Part shown: positions 42,750-55,790 of the stretch, piece after piece
Numbering within the stretch: position 1 is the stretch's first letter
Layout: the number at the start of each line of letters is the position of its first letter
Origin: Diogma glabrata
Lineage: Eukaryota; Arthropoda; Insecta; Diptera; Cylindrotomidae
NCBI GenBank assembly: GCA_963693315.1
Contig: OY856188.1
Coordinates: 202,493,602 to 202,557,601, forward strand
Direction: 5' to 3'
DNA length: 64,000 bases
Position numbers and translations under genes: made by a program
Notes under the pieces: model-generated
What the model was told of the DNA's origin: nothing
What the model saw: only the letters and a program-made list of their open reading frames with translations
Database searches by the model: none

Positions 42750-44330
42750 TTATTTAATCCTTGGTTTCAAACTCAACCACATTCCATTATCTGGTGTCAT
42801 TCGACTTGTTCGTCTACCACTTTTAGCTGGAATTTCCGTTTTACTACAAACTTCAAACGTAAAGTTTAACAAAAGATTATAAAAAACTGTTTTCACTTCC
42901 ATCAAGGCAAATCTTGATCCAACACAATTTCGTGGTCCCGTTCCAAACGGTAAATATGCTAAATGATTAATCTCGTGTTTTCTTTCATCACTGAATCGTT
43001 CCGGATCGAATTTTTCTGGATTTGGGTAGTATTTTGGATCATGATGTATACCGTAGATTGGTACCCATAGAAGATCGGATTCTTTGAAATATAAATCTTG
43101 GTTTTCGTATTTCATATTGAAACTCTTATTGCATATACGATCGGTGAACGGAGCTGGAGGCCATTTTCTCAATGTCTCCGAAACAAATTGATCTAAATAT
43201 TTCATTTTTATAATTGTATCATAATCAATCGGTTTTCCATTCAACCGTTGGTTAACTTCATCGATCTCGTTGAAAAGCTTCTGTTGAATGTCTGGATTAA
43301 CAGCTGCTTCATATGCCATGAATGTCAACGCAATTGAAACTGTATCAAATCCAGCTAAAAAAAATATCAAACACTGAGCAACAATATCTTCATCGGTCAA
43401 TTCTTTAACGTAATGTTTTTTTTCGTGTTCATATTCCTCAACAACAGAAAACTCCCGTATACTATCCTTTTCGCCTGTGTTTGTTAATTTTCCTTGTTTC
43501 GCTATCATCAATAAATTTATTAGATCTGGTCGTACAATATTCTTCTCTTCACGAATTTTCATAGCCTCCAAAATTACTTTACGAAAATAAAGTTGTTCTG
43601 ATTTATTCAAAAAAGTGATTTTAAAAAATTTCATAAGCCGTGGAGCGTAAAGAAATCCAATAAACTTTAATGCAATTGTAATATTTCCAAAATTTCCAAG
43701 AACATTTCCCATTTTAAAAAATTCATTGTCTGGATTCTTAATTGAATTGACTTCAAGACCAAATGCACATGTTGCTATAATATCGTTGGTAAACCGTGTA
43801 AAGAAATGTTTCATTTCAATTGCATCATCAGATTTATTTTTATCTTGATAAGCTGTAATCAAATCGCTTGTACATTTCAACACCAAATTGAACATTAATT
43901 TCATTTTACTTCCAGTAAACGCCGGGCTCAATGTAGATCTCATATCTCTCCATCGATCACCTTGTAATGAAATCAACGTTTTTCCTAAAAAAGGATCAGT
44001 ATCTTCTTTTGCAACTACTCTGTGATTTTCAAAATTAATGAAATTTTTTATTGTTAATTGTTTAATTAATTCAGGATCTTTCACAATATAACCAGGACGA
44101 GTTTGATCAAAAAATCCATAGAGTTTTTCGTTGGGAAATTCTTTGTAAAGATTTTGTAAAAATTCAGGCTGAGATTTGAGTCGAAAAATAAGTGGTATTG
44201 TGTTACCAAACCATGATATAGGTTTTAAATATTTTACGTTTTTATCAATAAAATAATTTTCATTTTTCTTCCCTCGCTGGATTATCAAGAAAAGCACCAG
44301 AATAATTGCCAAAAGAAATATGATAATCAT
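42750..44330 (-). CDS. Cytochrome P450, CYP9-like
   Basis: An intact 526-residue single-exon coding region from ATG 44330. Motifs by residue: membrane anchor 1-18, WRDMR 127-131, AGFDT 326-330, ETLR 385-388, PERF 443-446, haem-ligand Cys 469 in [14 protein letters not shown]. These cover oxygen activation, the ExxR salt bridge and haem binding, so an active ER monooxygenase is expected. Residues ~385-503 are identical to the 38.4 kb gene. The tail differs (SGRRTSR for CGRRNGR). A TTTATT at 42667-42672 gives AATAAA on the minus strand, 78 bases beyond the stop. It is the last P450 of the cluster in this window; all face the same way. Confidence 0.97.
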   Translation of the reverse strand: MIIIFLLAIILVLFLIIQRGKKNENYFIDKNVKYLKPISWFGNTIPLIFRLKSQPEFLQNLYKEFPNEKLYGFFDQTRPGYIVKDPELIKQLTIKNFINFENHRVVAKEDTDPFLGKTLISLQGDRWRDMRSTLSPAFTGSKMKLMFNLVLKCTSDLITAYQDKNKSDDAIEMKHFFTRFTNDIIATCAFGLEVNSIKNPDNEFFKMGNVLGNFGNITIALKFIGFLYAPRLMKFFKITFLNKSEQLYFRKVILEAMKIREEKNIVRPDLINLLMIAKQGKLTNTGEKDSIREFSVVEEYEHEKKHYVKELTDEDIVAQCLIFFLAGFDTVSIALTFMAYEAAVNPDIQQKLFNEIDEVNQRLNGKPIDYDTIIKMKYLDQFVSETLRKWPPAPFTDRICNKSFNMKYENQDLYFKESDLLWVPIYGIHHDPKYYPNPEKFDPERFSDERKHEINHLAYLPFGTGPRNCVGSRFALMEVKTVFYNLLLNFTFEVCSKTEIPAKSGRRTSRMTPDNGMWLSLKPRIK

Positions 44331-44351
44331 GATGGGTAAGTGGATTGGTAA

Positions 44352-44367
44352 CTAGAATAAAAATAAA
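44352..44367 (-). promoter_or_regulatory. 3' splice site of a 5'UTR intron
   Basis: Minus-strand TTTTTATTTTTATTCTAG precedes TTACCAATCCACTTACCC and the ATG at 44330. Confidence 0.6.
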
Positions 44368-47028
44368 AATGAATGACAAATATTCTAATTAAAACAATTC
44401 AAATATTAGACTGTTAAATTAACTAATTTAAAAACTGTCAATTTTACATTATAACCGACCACTTACAAATTACAAACAAATAAACATCACCATCAACATA
44501 AAAATGTTTCTCAATTGTTTCTTTATATGCTATATAAAAACAATTTTAACATCACTGAACTATCTACACCACTTTCGTTTTCCTATACTAATATTACAAT
44601 TTAATATTTACCTATCTAAATTTTATTACATTCACAACAAATAAAGTAATATGCTTGTTATTATTTACTAAATGACTTTTATTTTTTAATTTAATAAACA
44701 CAAGACGGTTAAGTTTGGTCTAACTTTAATCTGAATATAAACTAACCGAACGAAATAAATGAAGTTTAAATAAGAAACGAATTATCTTGCAGACAACTCA
44801 GATACAGTGGAACGAATAAAACATGGAATAATTACTCATTCACGATTATTTTAAATTGGATGATTAAATTTCAAAATTTGGATATAAGACAAAAGATTCT
44901 TAGCTATATTGTGAACTGACCAGCGATTATAAACCCACTATGCAGGTGGAAAAGATACCAATTTTCTTCTTAACGCAATCAACGATCCAATTTTATCTTG
45001 TACCTTTATTACAACAGACAATGTATTTAGGGATTGATGTTTGATCACCTTACGCCGTCTCATTTATGTCTTTAGAAAGATGTGTGCCGAATTTGACTGC
45101 GTGTTTGGCTATCGAAGATATTGGGAAAAAAATAACGGAAAATCTTGGATTCTCGACGCTTCAAACATTTTTATCAAAAATCACCAGGTTTCAGTTGTAT
45201 CATGTTTTCTTTCATCTTGTTTTCCGGTCTATAAAAATGTGGATTATGGGAAAAAAACTTTCTTGTTGAAGGACATTGAATAGCTCCTTTAAAACTTAGT
45301 AATGGATTATTGAAAATTTCCAACGAAAAAGTTCAAGCAATGACTGAATTTACAACAACATATGTAACAACAAAAATCTACGATTTTGTGGGTGTTACCA
45401 ATTAAGAACATAATATTAAGGCTAAAGAATCAGAAAAACTTATATAAGAAGGCTTGAGAGTTTGGGTTAAAATCCCCAATAATTCAGTACGATTATCGTT
45501 ATACAACGTACTATCACATTTGTATGCACTATGTGAAACTTTTTAAAAATTTTGTTGCATTATACGACAAAATATGAAACATTAAGCAGGCAAACTTTAA
45601 ACTTCAAGGCCTTATTTATAATAATTTGTATAGTATTGATATAGATGTTCTTGGTTGTTTCTTGAAATGAACTCCAAGATACTTCAAAAGCTTTTTACAA
45701 GCCACAAATTAGTTATTTTATATTTTGATATCGACATTCGACATAAGTATTTGGTAGTCATATCAAACCTTCACAGTTATAAAATAAATTTATTTACATG
45801 CAGATTATTTCCCATTAAATATCAGACATCGTTGAATGATAAGTAAAATTGTATATAGAATTGTATATAGATATTGTAATTTGTTTATTGTTATCAATGT
45901 TTTATTTAAAAATTTCAATTAAGTATGAAATGTTAACATTATCTTTTGTTTGCGCAAAGCAAAAATTTCTAATGATAATCAGATGAATAAAAATATTAAG
46001 AACTAATCCTTTAATGCAATAGAAAAACTCACTTGACACTGGTTAAGATTATTGCAGGCAGTAAATAGTTTTCAACGTATAAGTAAAGAAGAATTTAATT
46101 GAATAAACTTCAAGGTTATGTTTGAGTTTGACAATGTTCCTGTTTCTTCGTAAATAAATTTGGAATGTTTGTACAAAAATGAATGCAACATTTTAAAGAA
46201 ATGCTACTATCAATATTTGGTATTCCATGAAATTTAATTTCATTGAGTTGATATAAATTACTTGCATAATCTTATCTTTAAAAAACAAATCAACTAATCC
46301 CACAGTTAATGTACTCTAAATTAATCAGAAAAAAATCACAAACAAGTGTTGTTATAATTAATGTTAGTCATAGAAACATTTTTTTACGATTTATTGACTA
46401 CCTAACATATATTTAAGTCACAAAAAATGTCAAGATTGCAGTATGCAACTATGAGAGATGTACACCATCTTTATTTTGCTTATGAACTAAGTAACAGGTA
46501 TGTCATTTAATAACTGTTTACAGATAAAGCCAAACCATTGAATCCAACTTACCAAGCTATAAGCAACTGAGTCGTGAAAATTACTCGTGCGTGCTTTCAT
46601 CGATATACAATGGAATCTTCGTAGGTTTCCGTTTTAGTTCAACAGACTAAATATTGAATAAGATCGGTGGCGATAACTTCCAGTTCCACAAACCATAAAT
46701 AAAAAATTTACTTACGGTGTATCGTGTTGTACATGTTTTTATTTTCATATCAATGTAATTCACCCAAACAAAATGCAGTTCGACTGCTGGTGCAAAAGGA
46801 TAAAAGTATTGGGGTATAAAGAATTGTAATGTCATTCTCTATTATTAATTATTCCATCTCCACGTTTCTCATAGAAAACAACGAATTAAAACATTTTTAT
46901 ATTTCATAAAAAAATTCATTCCCACAAAAAAATCATTTCGTTTGGATTTTTGGTTTTGTAGCTTTAAGGGAATTCCAAAAGAAACATGAGAAAATTTTGT
47001 TATCTATTAACAAACATATAGGTTTTTA
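44368..47028. other. Long AT-rich region with one unidentified open frame
   Basis: Mostly featureless. At 45066-45269 (+) a 67-codon frame reads ERCVPNLTACLAIEDIGKKI then TENLGFSTLQTFLSKITR before losing any protein-like character; a second frame overlaps it. Composition looks protein-like and could be a processed or decayed exon, but I do not recognise the family. The promoter of the 42.8 kb P450 should lie near the left edge. Confidence 0.35.
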
Positions 47029-47238
47029 ATGACAAATGCACTTAAGAATTTAAAAAAGTTGTATAAGGACGAGATGAGAAGTTGGATAAACACATTTTCG
47101 AATAATGCGAATAGTATTTTACTATCTACGACAAAGAAGGCCAAATGTTGGCCGGTTATTACAGGACAGGACGAAAGGAGTAGTCCAGCTGACTACATTC
47201 GTCTTGAGAATCATAGGAAATATTAAGAAACGAAATAG

Positions 47239-47304
47239 GAGCCGCGCTCGAATCCAAACCCCGAGATAGACACTCAGGCTCTGCCGAATGAGCTAACCGA
47301 GGCA
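47239..47304 (-). pseudogene. tRNA-like sequence (decayed tRNA or tRNA-derived SINE head)
   Basis: The minus strand carries TTAGCTCATTCGGCAGAGC, matching an internal A-box with D-arm, and GGATTCGAGCGC 40 bases later, resembling a B-box with T-loop. Acceptor-stem complementarity is poor, so an intact tRNA is unlikely. Confidence 0.5.
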
Positions 47305-47582
47305 GACAAAAAATTTTCCAAAAGAAAAAAACATAAAAAGAAAAATAGAACAAAAATAACGACAAACAAAAATTAATATAAGGAGCCAAGAAAATATATG
47401 CAAAAACAAATCTAAGAAAAGTTTGGGGAGAAAACGAGAAAACCATTGGGATAGGTGGCAGCAGAATAATCGGACTGACTCTAAAAAAACACCAAAATCG
47501 AAAGCAAAAGAAAACAATTTAACTACAACATTATAAACAAAATAGAGTTCTGGAAGAGTGCTTCTGAAAAATCGATGGATGA

Positions 47583-48740
47583 CTAGAGGAGATCAGAAAA
47601 AGATTTTGGACCACGAACATGCAACAGAAGTAAACGCATATGAAACAATTCTATATCTTTTGGAGAAACCATATATAATCGAGCAACAACTTTATCAGCC
47701 CCACGTTGTCTTCTTTTCCACGATTTACTTTGATCATGCCAAACATAATGTAATGGTAATTCTGTATACAAAAACTCATTAGCTAAATTATCAATGGAAT
47801 TCAAATGGAAAAATGCTAACAATTTTGTTCTTGATACATTTGCGACTGCACCAGCCACATTACCATTCCTGATATAAACATTTTGTCTATTAGGCAAATG
47901 ACAATCAAGTCGAATAATTGTATGAGATTGAAAATGCATTGGAAATTCAAATATGCGCCAAGCAGCTTCAGTCGAACCAACATACCGTCCATTCAAAAAA
48001 TCTTGAATTTCATTTCCCACAATCGCATCATCATTATTCACTGCATTCTCTCCATTCACTCTCAATTCAACATTGGCAGAATCATACCCTTTATATACAT
48101 ACTTGTAAACATATTTCACACTTTTAACAGTCGTACATATTTCAACGTTAATATGACAATTGAATTTTGCAAGAAGATAAGGAGTATATGGAACAACATA
48201 TCTATTATCAAGAGATGCACCACGTACATCAACACTCATACCATTATCACGTCGACGATACAAAGGATAACCATTCACAGATTCTTTAGTATTTTCAGAA
48301 AAAGGTTTTGGAAAATTCTTACTACATTTACCATCTCTCATACAAACAGAATTGGGATTTAGAGCACCACATGGTCCATGCATCATATGACGTTTCACAT
48401 ATTCATGTAATTTAGGAAAAAGAATGGGATCAGGGATTTCAGTACATACAAATTTATTAATCATTTCATTTCCATCAATTCTATCTTCATCTGATAAATT
48501 TAACAAAATATGGGCATGCGGAAGACCACGTTTTTGAAATTCAATGGTATATATAAGTGCTTTGACAGAACCGAAAATCTTCACAACAACATCAGCTTCA
48601 GCATTCATTCCATCATTATTACCATTCATTTCATCATTCATAAAATCAACATTATTACGCATATTACGCATATAATCTCTTTTATTCCGACGACTCGATG
48701 TACCACTCACATCCAAACGTTTACGACGTAGTCTTGGCAT
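47583..48740 (-). pseudogene. Helitron Rep-helicase fragment (Rep domain only)
   Basis: A 385-codon open frame. After a basic N-terminus (MPRLRRKRLDVSGTSSRRNK) and an internal deletion, residues ~57-385 hold the rolling-circle replication initiator: IEFQKRGLPHAHILL contains the metal-binding HUH-type His pair, and KSVKYVYKYVYKG the Tyr-containing motif that attacks DNA. The 5'-linked sequence (MMHGPCGALNPNSVCMRDGK, CSKNFPKPF) and the AAWRIFEFP...VQHLD-like region are standard Helitron features. It stops shortly after HVRGPKSFSDLL. The helicase domain that should follow is missing, so this copy cannot transpose alone. Upstream sequence to about 49150 is AT-rich and may include its 5' end. Confidence 0.92.
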
Positions 48741-49247
48741 CGAAATAATCGAAAAAATCGAAAACCGTCCTTCTTGAAAGATAAAAGACGACTAAAATAT
48801 AAAATAAATACGACGACTGAAATGAATATAAAATAAATATAAAAATTTTCGTTTTTGTTATTCGTTGTTCGGTTCGATAGCTAATATATAAAAAAGAAAA
48901 ATTTTAAAGCATTGTTTTAAAGCAAAAAGAAAATTGTTTTTGCATGTATGCAAACTTATAATGCATATGTATAGAAAAAGTTTTCCGTATATAATAACTT
49001 TTTTATTTATGATCCGAAAAATCCCAAAAATCTTTAAAATCTAGGTTACACTAATATCAGTTAGCAGTGAAAATTTCAAATGAATCAAAATTCGAATAAA
49101 AAAGCCTAATGCTCCACAAAGTTTTAATCTAGCGTATTAATATATAAAAAAAAAGATAGTTATAATATTAAGGCCGGAAGTGAGGAATGGTGTTTTCAAC
49201 ACAGTCGAATGTCATTTGAAAGAGCTCTCAATTAAAGTAATAGACTA
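48741..49247. other. AT-rich sequence upstream of the Helitron Rep fragment
   Basis: Probably the 5' non-coding part of the Helitron. No TC terminus could be fixed. Confidence 0.35.
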
Positions 49248-49750
49248 AGAGCCCGCGACGGTCAGACCTTCGTTATTTTATAAAAGCTGAAAGTTTCTGG
49301 GAGCAGGTAACAAAGGGCAGGGAGCAGGTAACAGAGGGGCCTTCAAAGTTTCGTGAAAGTATAAAAGGTAATTTTTTTATATATTCTTCACGGTAGTATT
49401 AGAAGTCACGTCACCCATTGCAAGACACTTACTATCGTGGTAGCCCCTGCCAGACACCTTTAAACATTATCAATTTGTTAAAGTTTAAGGGTATCTGGCA
49501 GGCGGTTACCACGATAGTAAGTGTCTGGCAATGGGTGACGTGACTTCTAATACTATTCTGAAGAATATATAAAACAAATACCTTTTATACTTTCACGAAA
49601 CTTTGGAGGCCCCTCTGTTACCTGCTCCCTGCCAAAGCCACCATGATCCAAACTTCATATGTCGCTAATCATTCCTACTTGAGTAGGGGGTATGCGCAGA
49701 AAAACTTTCAGCTTTTATAAAATAACGAAGGTCTGGCCGTCGCGGGCTCT
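49248..49750. mobile_element. Fold-back (palindromic) element, ~503 bp
   Basis: The ends AGAGCCCGCGACGG and CCGTCGCGGGCTCT open long inverted arms sharing CCTTCGTTATTTTATAAAAG, CAGGTAACAGAGGGGCC and GTGACGTGACTTCTAATACT and its complement. Arms pair for most of 49248-49462 with 49488-49750. The right arm has an extra ~70 bp near 49640-49690. No transposase and no clear target duplication. Confidence 0.85.
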
Positions 49751-50300
49751 GGGTCCATAATATTGAAATATTTTTTACTTAATTTTTTAGCAGCTTTTGA
49801 AATATTGTTCATTTTAAATCATGCTTCTGGGCATGGCTTCATGGGCATGACTTCTGGGATTCTGACTGGGTGCGATGGAGGAGAAAGGGGGACTGTCATT
49901 TGAAAAAGATCTAATATTTGTGATGCGTATAAAACTAACCTTTTCACACAAGATGAAGCGTAAAAAACAAAAAAAGTTGGTTTTGCATTGGTCCTTTGAC
50001 ATGAACCTTTGACAAAATAATTTTTTTTATCGAGCCAAGTAGGGTATCATATGAAAGGTCTCGACTTCAGTACATATTTCGTAAAAAAATATTTTGGATT
50101 TTTACATCCCACCGTTTTTTGTATGATGTGGAGTTTTCTTTATGTTTTCTTTTCTCGCTTACAACCGAAACTAATTAATCGACAATCTTTAAAAGTACAT
50201 ATTTGGAATGATAAAAAAATTAGTAAGTTTTTCATGGAAAATATAGGAAAGTGTCAAACACTCATCTTCTAGCATCTATATATTTATATAATCTTCTTCT
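49751..50300. other. Intergenic sequence, no recognised feature
   Basis: No supported gene. Short open frames here have no protein-like composition. Confidence 0.4.
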
Positions 50301-50771
50301 ATCTATCTATAATAATATAACAAAGTGTTTGTCTGTCTGCGCTCTCCAGAGAAATCTACGTCACATAGGAGTCTGAAATTTTGTCAGTAAAAGCCCATTG
50401 AGAGGTACTAATGCACCTCGGAGCTGAAATTTTAACATTTGATTTAGTTTTTTTTAATTAATATATTTTAATTTTCTTATGAGTTTGCCCAAATGTTGAT
50501 TATAATTTAATTTGGATTTTTGTTTAAATTTCGTAGATATCTTTGATTGATTTTTTTTTCACAAAACAGAATTATCATTCAAATGTAAAATTAAGGTATA
50601 ATGTGACAAACAAATTCATTTAGATGAAAATTATATACATTTATATATTTATTATATACATACAATTATATGCATCCAGCACATTACGTTGCAACAAATA
50701 TTTCTAATTTACAACAAACATGTTCTTAGCTTGGTGTTTATATATGTATGTAATGCATATTTCATTTGGTT

Positions 50772-51060
<289 letters not shown>

Positions 51061-51062
51061 TA

Positions 51063-51980
<918 letters not shown>

Positions 51981-53474
51981 GGGTGGCTCTTAGCTGTATG
52001 GAGAATTTTTTTTTTTAGAATTTCTTAGGTCTCAGGGCAAAAATTTATTCCTTTTAACAAAAGGAAAAAAAAATGTTCTGGAGAAATCCGATCAAAGTAG
52101 TTCAAGGCGGCGCGACGGCGGTTTAAAGTTGAAAAATCTCATATTTTCTCATATTTCCACGCTTTACAACCCTTATATCGCGTTTAGCAACCCTAGATCT
52201 AAAATTTCAGCGTGTAATTTAGTTCAATAGCTTTCCCAAATGCACAAAAACATTCAAATCGGACAGCAAATAACGAAGTTATGGAAAATATAAGCATCGG
52301 TCTGACGTCTCACGTTTTTTTTAGTTTTTGTTTTTAAATAAAAAGTGTTGTGTTTTAGGGCTTAGAATAAGAATATGTGTCACAACAACACATAAATACC
52401 TTTTTATAAAGTTTCATGTCAAACAAATAATTAATTTAATTTTTGGGTGAAAAAATTGGGTGAAAAAATAAATAAAAATCTTCTTTTGACACACTTGACA
52501 ACAATTTTTGGACAAACTTATAATGCAATAATCTAGTTTTTGATCTCACATACCAATCCTGTTCATCTAGGTTTTTCCTCATTTCCTTGTTCCTACTCAT
52601 TATCACTTAAAACGAACGTTTTTTAAGCAAAAAATATGCATATTTCCTTGTTTTGACACACTTGATGATTTTTTTGACACACTTCCGGTACAGTTATCGA
52701 ACACATCGTCCTTTCGGGTCTTATAATTGAGCGTAACTATTTTTAGAAACCAGAATTTTTTAAATCCCTTCATCCATTTTCTAGATTTCATCGGTCGTGA
52801 AGGCCAGACGGCCGGCCGACCGGTCGGACGATCGGCCGGCCCGCAGACAGGCATAAATTTTTTTTTTTGCTTTTTTAGAATCAGTAGTAGGTCCTAAAAC
52901 GTCAAGAAATGACAAAAAAGTGGGGGTAAGAATTTCACTTTTAGCTCATGAATGTAATACTTAAGACCGAAATATTTTGCAGTCGTGGATAAAATAGCAT
53001 CTTGTATTTGCATAGGATGATGGCAATTTTTCTATAATCTACTAATTGTCACCGGCTGTTTTACTTCTTCTTCTTCTTATTTCTTCTAGAAGTGTCAAAT
53101 AATTGTATAAATGAAATGTAGAAAATAAATTGTTGTTTTTTGTTGTAAATGACCATGTGAGACGTCAGAACGATGCTTTTATTTTCCATAACTTCGTGAT
53201 TTGCAGTTCGATTTAAATGTTTTTACGCAGTTTGGAAAGCGATTGAACTAAATAATACATTTAATTCAATCTAGGGTTGCTAAATGCGATATAAGGGTTG
53301 TGAAGCGTGAAAAAGTGGAAAAAATGAGATTTTTCAACTTTAAACCGCCGTCGCGCAGCCTTAAACTACTTTGATCGGATTTCTCCAGAACATTTTTTTT
53401 TTCTTTTATTAAAAGGAATAAAATTTTGCCCTGAGACTTAAGAAATTCAAAAAAAAAAAATTAAGAGCCACCCC
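51981..53474. mobile_element. Palindromic element B in the (TA)n tract
   Basis: About 1.5 kb bounded by GGGTGGCTCTTA and TAAGAGCCACCC. Inverted arms of roughly 360 bp share GGCGGCGCGACGGCGGTTTA-type blocks, TTATATCGCGTTTAGCAACC and AACTTCG. The core (about 52480-52990) is the dispersed repeat also found at 17220-17640 in the other orientation, including a GGCCGGCCGACCGGTCGG stretch. Confidence 0.88.
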
Positions 53475-53475
53475 A

Positions 53476-53499
53476 ATATATATATATATATATATATAT
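53476..53499. repeat. (TA)n microsatellite, right remnant
   Basis: A short TA run immediately after element B, the residue of the tract into which it inserted. Confidence 0.9.
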
Positions 53500-53546
53500 G
53501 TAATACATGATCAAAAATAGAAAATGTGCGTTTCTTTTCCTCCTTT

Positions 53547-53600
53547 TAGAAACATTGATGCAGCAAGATTTTGCAATGCAACCTTTGTATTATGAATATG
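53547..53600 (+). pseudogene. Possible Helitron helicase scrap
   Basis: One plus frame reads RNIDAARFCNATFVL, recalling the LRN(L/I)...R.CNGTR motif near the end of Helitron helicases; RIMNNNIKATG follows in another frame. It is short and broken, so the call is tentative. Confidence 0.35.
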
Positions 53601-54495
53601 TGGCAGAAAAGAATTATGAACAATAATATCAAAGCTACAGGTTGAAAGTGTTTTACTTATGAAGGAAAGTATACGTCCCCATTAATTTCAAAAACAAACA
53701 AAGCACATGCATCATGTTTGAAAAAATCGGTAAAATATATGCAAATATGTCACAAATGTTAAGTGATTTGACTAGTTTTAGATTCGTATATAAGTCTGGA
53801 TTTATAAATGATATTACATATTCTTATTTTTATATTATACTACAAATTAGTCTTATTATTATGTTTGTCCAATTTTTTTTATGGCCATAAATCGACAAAA
53901 GCCATAAAACGAAAACAACTAAAAGTGCTGTCATTCTTAGGGCGGCTTTTTGATTATAGTATCAAACATTAGCGCTTTGCATATTTTGGTCTGCTCTTCC
54001 AAGTTTTCTTTCAATGACATGCGCTACTATTACTACTAAGATCACACAGAGCGCATGTAGAGCATTGCAAACAATTGGTCAAATATATTTTGAAATCCAA
54101 ACTGACTTTATTTGGGAACAGCACATAATCTGGATGAATTGATAAATGAAAATAGTCAACATGAAATGGGACGCTAAACCAGTTGCACCAGTGTGCGGTG
54201 TGCCTATTTTGTATGGCAAGTATGACGGTTCCAGAGTAAGTCATTGACAATTGTAACACCCACCGAGTTTTTGACGTTCACCTAATTTTTCGCGACACAT
54301 ATTAAGCGGATTAACACGAAACATTAAATTATTTGTATTAAATCTTTGAAATAAAATTTTAACCTTTTTCTAACCTCTACCTTTTGCCGTCTATTTATAA
54401 AAGTTGTTGTGTAAGCCATTTGTGTGTACTAATGTGTTTTAATTTTTACCTACATTTTGTTGAAACTCCAAACCATCAACTACTTATGAAGTGAA
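53601..54495. other. AT-rich sequence between element B and the BEL/Pao element
   Basis: No supported gene; possibly decayed Helitron interior. Confidence 0.35.
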
Positions 54496-54677
54496 TTCTA
54501 TTTTCAATTGTGGCTTTGTCCGAACTTACAAATTAAAACTCTAGATGTTCATGCTCGAAGTAATAATTGTATTCCCTTTTTTATACAAAACATGAATTGT
54601 CATTCCAAGGATTAAGTGATTAAAATTCATTCAAAAGCAAACTTGGATTAAAACAATAAATTATAGTGGTTTTAACA
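54496..54677 (-). repeat. 3' LTR of the BEL/Pao element
   Basis: Direct repeat of 59775-59921, about 182 bp; includes the GTGATTAAAATTCATTCAAA segment missing from the other LTR. Confidence 0.8.
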
Positions 54678-55790
54678 TCCGACCACAAATTGTTCGTGAA
54701 TAATTAATTCATTTTCATATACTGACAAAATAACGAATTTCTTTTTAATAACGTAAACGTATCGGTGGCAAAACCAAAACCTTTCGTCCAGATCGCGTTC
54801 TGATCTCTTCAGGTTCATCAGCCTATTTAACTCACTAGTTCTTTTTGATTTTTTTGAGCGATTCGTCTTCATTGGCTTGTCGATTAACAATTTTTCCTTT
54901 AATTTCGCTCGTTCTTTCGCTTCATTGTAAATTTTAAATGCATCACCGGAACTTTTTATTTCCATAGGAATCAATCGTTGAATATGACGAGTAAGTTCTC
55001 CCTTAATTCTATTTTGAGCTTGACCACTCTAACAATACTATTAGCATCAGGTAAGAGTTCTATGATTCGAGCTATGACCCATTCTAATCGTTTTTTATAA
55101 TCGCTGACGATGAGTACTACTTTGCCAAGTTCGAATTCGTAGTTTCCTTCCGATTGTTTTCTTTCAACCAATTGAATGCGAAATCTTTCCCGTAACTTTT
55201 GCTTAAATTGATTGAGGTGATTCGATTTCTCTCTTAATTTCCGACCGTTGATTTCTTCCATCTCCGGAAATTGTGTTTCTTGAATATCTTGTAAAAATGC
55301 TGATGGTGTAATTGGTAACAAATCATCTGGATCTTCGGAAAGGTAGATGAGTGGACGACTATTCATAAGGGTTCGACGTAGCATATTGTGGTTTCCAGTT
55401 CTACTTTTGTTAAGTTGTTATGACCCAATATTCATCTTAAATATCCTTTTATCGTTCGCACAAGCCTTTCCCAAAACCCGCCCCACCAGCTGCAGGTGGA
55501 TTGAAAATCCAAGTGATGCGCATAACTTTGAATTCTTCTTGTATCTTCTTCTAATTTAATTTATCAAGCAAATTCTCTGTCGATGTGAAATTTGTACCAT
55601 TGTCCGTTTGATGGTTTTCGTCTTCGATAAATAAACGTCCCATTGCCAATATAAACTGTTCCGTATTTATTTGACCCACTAACTCCAGATGTACAGCTCT
55701 CATTACAGCACATGTAAAAATGACAACCCGTTGCTTCTCGTTATTTGAGATATAGTGGTCCAGCTAAATCGATACCGGTTACCTCAAATA
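54672..55790 (-). pseudogene. BEL/Pao integrase core and C-terminal domain, broken
   Basis: From about 55730 downward the minus strand shows AVMRAVHLELV and TDNGTNFTSTE (integrase core motifs), then GFWERLV, in changing frames. 55384-54971 encodes LMNSRPLIYLSEDPDDLLPI and NYEFELGKVVLIVSDYKKR, the C-terminal domain typical of Pao elements. The following frame to 54672 is poorly conserved. Stops and shifts preclude function. Confidence 0.75.

Noticed and set aside
47029..47226. 65-codon plus-strand frame
   Set aside because: No recognised similarity, no conserved context and next to repeat-derived sequence; too weak to call a gene.
47239..47304. Functional tRNA gene
   Set aside because: A- and B-box-like strings are present but the acceptor stem does not pair well, so only a tRNA-like remnant is called.
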